Below are positions 59,568-64,000 of a stretch of DNA of 64,000 nt, piece by piece. Under the pieces are notes generated by a model that worked only from the letters and a program-made list of their open reading frames with translations, was not told the DNA's origin and ran no database searches. The translations under genes were made by a program, and so were the position numbers. Position 1 is the first letter of the stretch; each line of letters opens with the position of its first letter. Source of the DNA: Amycolatopsis dendrobii (GTDB lineage: Bacteria; Actinomycetota; Actinomycetes; Mycobacteriales; Pseudonocardiaceae); NCBI RefSeq assembly GCF_014145675.1, contig NZ_JACGZW010000016.1, forward strand, positions 62,001 to 126,000. The letters are read 5' to 3'.

Positions 59568-60314
59568 TTGCGCATCGACGTCGTCACCATTTTCCCCGAG
59601 TACCTCGACCCGCTGCGCGCCGCGCTGCTGGGCCGGGCGATCGACCGCGGCCTCATCGAGGTCGGCGTGCACGACCTGCGCGACTGGACCCATGACGTGC
59701 ACCGCGCGGTCGACGACGCGCCGTACGGCGGCGGCCCCGGCATGGTCATGAAGCCGCAGATCTGGGGCCCGGCGCTGGACGACGTGTGCGGCGACGGGAC
59801 CCGGCTCGTGGTCCCGACCCCGGCGGGCAAGCCGTTCACCCAGGAGCTGGCGCACTCCTACGCCGCGGAAAAGCATCTGGTGTTCGCCTGCGGCCGCTAC
59901 GAGGGCATCGACCAGCGGGTCGTCGACGACGCGGCCCGCCGGATGCCGGTCGACGAGGTCTCGATCGGCGACTATGTGCTGGTCGGCGGCGAGGCCGCGG
60001 TGCTGGTGATCGTCGAGGCCGTGGTCCGGCTGCTGCCCGGCGTGCTCGGCAACGCACGGTCGGCTGCCGAGGACTCGTTCTCCGACGGCCTGCTCGAAGG
60101 CCCCAGCTACACCCGCCCGGAGGTGTGGCGCGACCTGGCGGTTCCGGACGTGCTGCGCTCGGGCAACCACGCGCTCATCGACCGCTGGCGGCGCGACCAG
60201 GCGCTGGAACGCACCGCGCGGCGGCGGCCGGATCTGCTGGCCCAGCTGCCCGAGGGGAGCCTGGACAAACGGGACCGCGAGGTGCTCGACGGGCTGGACG
60301 ACCAGCCCGGATAG
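59568..60314 (+). CDS. trmD: tRNA (guanine-N1-)-methyltransferase
   Basis: A 248-residue SPOUT methyltransferase that forms m1G37 in tRNA. DVVTIFPEYLDPLRAALLGRA, YGGGPGMVMKPQ, FACGRYEGIDQRV and the knot DYVLVGGEAAVLVI are diagnostic. The start is TTG at 59568, four bases after the previous stop; no ATG or GTG fits the conserved N-terminus. A GC-rich hairpin overlaps its stop. Confidence 0.95.
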   Translation: MRIDVVTIFPEYLDPLRAALLGRAIDRGLIEVGVHDLRDWTHDVHRAVDDAPYGGGPGMVMKPQIWGPALDDVCGDGTRLVVPTPAGKPFTQELAHSYAAEKHLVFACGRYEGIDQRVVDDAARRMPVDEVSIGDYVLVGGEAAVLVIVEAVVRLLPGVLGNARSAAEDSFSDGLLEGPSYTRPEVWRDLAVPDVLRSGNHALIDRWRRDQALERTARRRPDLLAQLPEGSLDKRDREVLDGLDDQPG

Positions 60315-60340
60315 GCCCCGTGCGAGGTCTCCGGGGGCCT
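60313..60340 (+). terminator. Hairpin at the end of trmD
   Basis: AGGCCCC (60313-60319) pairs with GGGGCCT (60334-60340), starting inside the trmD stop codon. It could attenuate transcription before rplS. No U-tract follows. Confidence 0.4.
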
Positions 60341-60375
60341 CTGCCATAATGAATCAGTTGGTGTGACGCTTTGTT

Positions 60376-60456
60376 CTTGACATGCGCCTCAGGCGGATGT
60401 CAAGTACCGCGAAGCCAACCGTGAATGCCATCAGCCCTGGGTTAGTCACAGTGACT
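60376..60456 (+). promoter_or_regulatory. Structured leader or promoter of rplS
   Basis: In the 197-bp gap before rplS, CTTGACATGCGCC and GGCGGATGTCAAG form a 13-bp stem with one mismatch and a TCA loop (60376-60404). AGTCAC-A-GTGACT (60444-60456) is a second perfect hairpin, which competes with CACAG-N9-CTGTG. The first also contains TTGACA, and TCAAGT lies 17 bases later, so it may be a promoter instead. A leader that senses L19 is possible. Confidence 0.4.
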
Positions 60457-60511
60457 TTGACTGTGCGCTCAAGCTGTACGTAAGCCACACGAATACGAGG
60501 ACGGACCACCG

Positions 60512-60880
60512 ATGAACACCCTGGACGCGCTGGACGCGCAGTCACTGCGTTCCGACATCCCGGACTTCCGCCCCGGCGACACGCTCAAGGTGCACGTCCG
60601 CGTCATCGAGGGCAACCGCGAGCGCAACCAGGTCTTCCAGGGCGTCGTGATCCGCCGTCAGGGCGGCGGCATCCGGGAGACCTTCACCGTGCGCAAGGTT
60701 TCGTTCGGCGTCGGCGTCGAGCGCACCTTCCCGGTGCACTCGCCGAACCTGGCCGAGGTCGAGGTCTTCAAGCGCGGCGACGTCCGCCGGGCGAAGCTGT
60801 ACTACCTGCGCGAGCTGCGCGGCAAGAAGGCCAAGATCAAGGAGCGCCGCGAGAACCGCGAGACCACCTCCGCCTCCTGA
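60512..60880 (+). CDS. rplS: 50S ribosomal protein L19
   Basis: A 122-residue ribosomal protein with IPDFRPGDTLKVHVRVIEGNRERNQVFQGVVIRRQG, VRKVSFGVGVERTFPVHSP and the end RRAKLYYLRELRGKKAKIKERR. It lies at the 30S-50S interface. ATG at 60512 follows GAGGACGG. It is separated from trmD by a structured leader and followed by lepB 31 bp later. Confidence 0.97.
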   Translation: MNTLDALDAQSLRSDIPDFRPGDTLKVHVRVIEGNRERNQVFQGVVIRRQGGGIRETFTVRKVSFGVGVERTFPVHSPNLAEVEVFKRGDVRRAKLYYLRELRGKKAKIKERRENRETTSAS

Positions 60881-60911
60881 GTGACGAGCCGGTTACCGGT
60901 AGCCTGGCGAC

Positions 60912-61838
60912 GTGGTCGAACCTGTGTCGCGGAACGCCGATGAGGACGGCCCCGAACGCCCGGACGAGGACCAGGAACGGTCCGGCGGGCGTCGGGGGTC
61001 GCACCGGCGGGGCAAGTCCTCGAAAAAGCGGTCGTTCTGGAAGGAACTGCCGATCCTGATCGTGATCGCCCTGGTGCTCACGATCCTGATCCAGGCGTTC
61101 CTCGCCAAGGTCTACATGATCCCGTCGGGGTCCATGGAGTCCACGCTGCACGGCTGCCCGAGCTGCACCGGCGACCGGATCCTGGTCGATCGCGTCACTT
61201 ACGACTTCACTGACCCCTCCCCGGGGGACGTGATCGTGTTCAAGGGCCCGCCCGCGTGGACCGAGAACGAGATCGCGCCGCAGGAGTCGAGCAACATCGT
61301 CGTGCGCGCGCTGCGCGGCCTCGGCTCGCTGGTCGGCTTCGCGCCGCCGGACGAGCGGGACTTCGTCAAGCGCGTCATCGCCACCGGCGGCCAGACCGTC
61401 CAGTGCTGCGACGACCGCAACCGGGTGATCGTCGACGGCAAGGCCCTCGACGAGCCCTACATCCACTGGGAAGACGACCACCACCGCGTGCAGGAGCCGT
61501 TCGCCCCGGTGAAGGTCCCGCAGGGCGCGCTCTGGGTGATGGGCGACAACCGCAACAACTCCGCCGACTCGCGCTATCAGGGCGGCGGCGGACCGAACGG
61601 CGCGGTGCCGGTCGACGACGTCATCGGCAAGGCCCGCGTGATCGTGCTGCCGCCGAGCCGCTGGGGCGGGATCTCGGACCACAATCCGCAGGAGAACGCC
61701 CAGCCGGTCGCGCTCGGCGCACCCGCGTGGCAGCAGGGGCTGCCGCTCGGCATCGGTTTCGCCACCGCGGTGCCGACGCTCTTCGTCGGACGCCGGTTGA
61801 AGGCAGGCCTCCGCAAGGCGGCCGGCCGGAGACGGTAA
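60912..61838 (+). CDS. lepB: Signal peptidase I
   Basis: A 308-residue membrane protease that removes Sec and Tat signal peptides. A charged N-terminus precedes one transmembrane helix (ELPILIVIALVLTILIQAFL, about 45-64). Catalytic Ser74 is in IPSGSMEST and the general-base Lys153 in RDFVKRVIATGG; GDNRNNSADSR is box E. A C-terminal hydrophobic stretch may be a second helix. GTG at 60912 was chosen. Confidence 0.94.
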   Translation: MVEPVSRNADEDGPERPDEDQERSGGRRGSHRRGKSSKKRSFWKELPILIVIALVLTILIQAFLAKVYMIPSGSMESTLHGCPSCTGDRILVDRVTYDFTDPSPGDVIVFKGPPAWTENEIAPQESSNIVVRALRGLGSLVGFAPPDERDFVKRVIATGGQTVQCCDDRNRVIVDGKALDEPYIHWEDDHHRVQEPFAPVKVPQGALWVMGDNRNNSADSRYQGGGGPNGAVPVDDVIGKARVIVLPPSRWGGISDHNPQENAQPVALGAPAWQQGLPLGIGFATAVPTLFVGRRLKAGLRKAAGRRR

Positions 61839-61879
61839 GCGGTGCGCTCCGTCGTCCGCGACTCCCGGGTGGTGTTTCG

Positions 61880-62722
61880 GTGACTCTCCCTCCTCCCCGC
61901 ACTCCGGCAGAACCGCTGCGCCCGCCGCGTGCTGTGGTGCGCGGCGAGCTGTTCTGGGGTCTGCAAGGCGCACTCGAACGACGCGGCCTCGGCCCGGTCG
62001 CCGGCGTGGACGAAGCCGGTGCCGGAGCCTGCGCGGGCCCGCTTGTGGTGGCGTCCTGCGTGCTCCGTCCCGGCGACGGTGCGCGCCTGCCCGAGCTGAC
62101 CGATTCGAAAATGCTCACCGCGAAGGCCCGGGACCGGGTTTACGACCGGGTTCTGCAACGCGCCCTCGACTACTCGGTGATCGTCATTCCTTCCGAGCAG
62201 GTGGACCTGCTCGGCATCCGGGTGATGAACCTGGAAGGCATGCGCCGCGCCGTCGCCGGACTGCGCACCCATCCCGGCTACGTCCTCACCGACGGTTTCC
62301 CCGTTCCCGGCATTCCCGCGCCGAATGTCGCGGTGATCAAGGGAGACCGCAGCGTCGCGAGCATCGCGGCGGCGTCGGTCCTGGCGAAGGTGACGAGGGA
62401 CCGGATCATGGCCGGCCTGCACGAAGAGTTGCCGGCATACGGCTTCGACGTGCACAAGGGCTACAGCACCTCGGACCATCTGGCTGCGCTGAGTGAGCAC
62501 GGCCCGAGCCCGGTGCACCGCTGGTCCTACACGAATGTCGCCACTGTCGCCCTCGCGCACGGACTCACTGCCCCGCATCCGGTCGTGCTCACCTACGCTG
62601 CACTGGAGAATGCCCTGGAAAAAGCGGGCGGGCCGGTCCGTGCCCCGGGCCGCTCGGTGGGTAAGAATGAACGCTCCGCCGCCGGAGCAGGACGAACGCG
62701 AGGAGGGGCGCGGATTTCATGA
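61880..62722 (+). CDS. rnhB: Ribonuclease HII with altered GRG motif
   Basis: A 280-residue enzyme that cuts RNA in RNA-DNA duplexes and removes single ribonucleotides. Catalytic carboxylates: D44 and E45 in GVDEAGAGACAGP, Asp in YVLTDGFP and in KVTRDRIM; HKGYSTSDH also fits. The usual GRG motif after DEA reads GAG: Ala48 replaces the Arg that contacts the RNA-DNA junction. GTG at 61880 fits the N-terminus. The last 40 residues are an Arg/Gly-rich tail. It overlaps the DUF2469 gene by 4 bp. Confidence 0.92.
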   Translation: MTLPPPRTPAEPLRPPRAVVRGELFWGLQGALERRGLGPVAGVDEAGAGACAGPLVVASCVLRPGDGARLPELTDSKMLTAKARDRVYDRVLQRALDYSVIVIPSEQVDLLGIRVMNLEGMRRAVAGLRTHPGYVLTDGFPVPGIPAPNVAVIKGDRSVASIAAASVLAKVTRDRIMAGLHEELPAYGFDVHKGYSTSDHLAALSEHGPSPVHRWSYTNVATVALAHGLTAPHPVVLTYAALENALEKAGGPVRAPGRSVGKNERSAAGAGRTRGGARIS

Positions 62723-63042
62723 GCGCAGAGGATCTCGAGAAGTACGAGACCGAGATGGAGCTCTCGCTGTACCGCGAGTACCGCGACATAGTGGGCCAGT
62801 TCTCGTACGTGGTGGAGACCGAGCGGCGGTTCTACCTGGCCAACGCGGTGGACGTGCAGGTCCGCGACGGCGGCGGCGAGGTGTACTTCGAGGTGCGCAT
62901 GTCGGACGCCTGGGTGTGGGACATGTACCGCCCCGCCCGGTTCGTGAAGCACGTCCGGGTCATCACCTTCAAGGACGTCAACGTCGAAGAACTCGACAAA
63001 CCCGACCTGCGGCTCCCCGAGGACGGCCCGTTCTCGGGCTGA
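62719..63042 (+). CDS. DUF2469 family protein
   Basis: A 107-residue acidic protein, MSAEDLEKYETEMELSLYREYRDIVGQFSYVVETERRFYLAN, with YFEVRMSDAWVWDMYRPARFV. This family is restricted to actinobacteria and sits after rnhB in most of them; function is unknown. ATG at 62719 overlaps the rnhB stop. A strong terminator follows. Confidence 0.9.
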   Translation: MSAEDLEKYETEMELSLYREYRDIVGQFSYVVETERRFYLANAVDVQVRDGGGEVYFEVRMSDAWVWDMYRPARFVKHVRVITFKDVNVEELDKPDLRLPEDGPFSG

Positions 63043-63065
63043 CCCCACTGCTTGCTTTCGCCACG

Positions 63066-63095
63066 AGGCCACCCGGCACTTCGCCCGGGTGGCCT
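63066..63095 (+). terminator. Terminator hairpin after DUF2469
   Basis: AGGCCACCCGG pairs perfectly with CCGGGTGGCCT around an 8-base loop, 24 bp after the stop codon, and is followed by a T/C-rich stretch. It ends the rplS-lepB-rnhB-DUF2469 transcript. Confidence 0.75.
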
Positions 63096-63181
63096 TCGTC
63101 GTTCTCTCCCCCCCGCACACCACACTGACAATCCACCTGGCTCTCACCTCCTCAGACCAGTTCTGATCCACAACCCCCGGG

Positions 63182-63190
63182 TTATCCACA
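63182..63190 (+). other. DnaA-box-like sequence
   Basis: TTATCCACA is a perfect consensus DnaA box, in the 247-bp gap before yraN. A near match, TGATCCACA, lies 18 bp upstream. This is not an origin: only one perfect site is present and no AT-rich unwinding element is seen. It may be a chance match or a DnaA-titration site. Confidence 0.35.
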
Positions 63191-63289
63191 GCTGCTCCGG
63201 ATCCCCCTGGCGCTGGGTTTGATCACGCTGCGATCGTGACAACACACGCACCGTGATCGACGGTGCTCGCGCTGTCCGAGGGGGACACC

Positions 63290-63670
63290 ATGAACGACGG
63301 CCCGCACCCTGGCGCGGCCTGGCGCCGGACGTTCGGCCGCTGGGGCGAGGACCTCGCCGCCCGGCATCTCCAGGCCGCCGGCATGGTCCTGCTCAGCCGG
63401 AACTGGCACTGCCGCGAGGGCGAGCTGGACCTGGTCCTTTCCGAAGGCGACCGGGTGATCTTCTGCGAAGTCAAAACCCGCTCCAGCACCGAATACGGCA
63501 CCCCGGCCGAATCCGTCACGCCGGACAAGATCGACCGCGTCCACCGAGCCGCCATGCGCTGGCTCAAGGAACACCGGGTCGGCTGGTGCCGCATCCGCTA
63601 TGACGTCGTGACTGTCTACGCTCCCGACGGCGAAGAGCCCGTCGTCCGGCACCTGATAGGTGCTTTCTGA
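63290..63670 (+). CDS. YraN family protein (UPF0102 nuclease-like)
   Basis: A 126-residue protein with a PD-(D/E)XK-like core: GRWGEDLAARHLQAAGM, CREGELDLVLSEGDRVIFCEVKTR, with the Asp and EVK acting as metal site. Members are predicted DNA or Holliday-junction processing enzymes. ATG at 63290 follows GAGGGGGAC; an in-frame GTG at 63263 is possible. The stop overlaps the comM start (TGATG), a conserved pair. Confidence 0.88.
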   Translation: MNDGPHPGAAWRRTFGRWGEDLAARHLQAAGMVLLSRNWHCREGELDLVLSEGDRVIFCEVKTRSSTEYGTPAESVTPDKIDRVHRAAMRWLKEHRVGWCRIRYDVVTVYAPDGEEPVVRHLIGAF

Positions 63671-64000
63671 TGCCGCACGCCAAAACCTGGTCCGTCGCAT
63701 TGCTCGGCATCGAAGGCCGGGTAGTGGAAATCGAAGCCGACCTAGGCGGCGGCCTGAGCCGAGTAACCCTGGTCGGCCTGCCCGACGCCGGCCTCCGCGA
63801 GGCGAAAGACCGAGTCCGCTCCGCAGTCCGCAACTCCGGCCAATCCTGGCCGGACGGCAAGATCACGCTGGCCCTCTCCCCAGCCAACCTGCCCAAAATG
63901 GGCTCGGGCTACGACCTGGGCATCGCCGCCGCTGTCCTGGCGGCCATCGGCGCCGTTCCAGCCAGGAAACTCCTGCACACGATCCTCCTCGGCGAACTGG
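63670..64000 (+). CDS. comM: YifB/ComM family Mg-chelatase-like ATPase, N-terminal part
   Basis: The first 110 codons are inside the window; the gene runs off the right edge. WSVALLGIEGRVVEIEADLGGGLSRVTLVGLPDAGLREAKDRVRSA and ITLALSPANLPKMGSGYDLGIA are the N-terminal Lon-like domain of the ComM/YifB family. ComM is a branch-migration helicase used in DNA uptake in some bacteria. The AAA+ motifs lie beyond the window. ATG at 63670 overlaps the yraN stop by one base. Confidence 0.92.
   Translation, partial: MPHAKTWSVALLGIEGRVVEIEADLGGGLSRVTLVGLPDAGLREAKDRVRSAVRNSGQSWPDGKITLALSPANLPKMGSGYDLGIAAAVLAAIGAVPARKLLHTILLGEL

Noticed and set aside
63182..63190. Replication origin at the DnaA box
   Set aside because: A single perfect box without dnaA or dnaN genes or an AT-rich element is not an origin.
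1..64000. tRNA, rRNA, insertion sequences, prophage, integrase or attachment site
   Set aside because: No transposase- or integrase-like protein, no tRNA-like clover-leaf sequence and no long direct repeats were found by reading; a tRNAscan run would be decisive.

Overview
The window is chromosomal DNA of a high-GC actinomycete. GTG and TTG starts are frequent, third codon positions are almost all G or C, genes often overlap by 4 bp, and the ammonium operon has a GlnR-type promoter. The gene order smc, ftsY, amt-glnK-glnD, ffh, rpsP, rimM, trmD, rplS, lepB, rnhB is the conserved actinobacterial order. The gene families and repeats suggest Pseudonocardiaceae (Amycolatopsis-like); that assignment is inference. 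No insertion sequence, prophage, CRISPR array, tRNA or rRNA was found.

Layout. 1-9536: start of an asparagine synthetase gene, the kdpFABC potassium pump with its KdpD/KdpE two-component system, a possible extra micro-protein before kdpF, and a Ser/Pro-rich membrane protein. 9696-19944: acyP, smc, two paralogous lipoproteins around a small crystallin/killer-toxin-like secreted protein, a Na+ symporter with anhydro-MurNAc kinase, and ftsY. 19979-45642: an accessory stretch between ftsY and amtB. It holds GNAT and IclR genes, malate synthase with an aldolase-like partner, htpG, an 8-oxoguanine-deaminase-like hydrolase, an FtsW/RodA paralogue, tatB, a urate-degradation operon (uraD, uraH, uox, NCS2 permease, TetR), allantoinase and allantoicase. 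It also holds a type VII secretion substrate pair with a long His/Asn/Glu/Asp repeat, a ribbon-helix-helix/VOC/methyltransferase operon, metY with a CoA-binding protein, and rlmA. 45817-64000: amtB-glnK-glnD, a MarR/ABC exporter pair, ffh with an amidohydrolase, two CPBP proteases, and the rpsP to comM core cluster.

How the genes work together. Urate is oxidised and hydrolysed by Uox, UraH and UraD to allantoin, opened by AllB and Alc to ureidoglycolate and urea; the glyoxylate derived from it can be condensed with acetyl-CoA by malate synthase. An IclR regulator next to malate synthase and a similar 15-bp operator at the aceB and allB promoters suggest one regulon. Nitrogen supply is also handled by the GlnR-type amtB-glnK-glnD operon.

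The most unusual non-coding signal is three families of palindromic elements at gene 3' ends. One has the same 26-1-26 bp design at three sites, and two of its copies differ only by paired changes in both arms. Other leads are the repeat-rich type VII substrate, a fusion of a thiamine-binding-like domain to a DauR-type helix-turn-helix, a 29-codon ORF that exactly fills the uraD-uraH gap, a likely leaderless ribbon-helix-helix operon, and an RNase HII lacking the arginine of its GRG motif.
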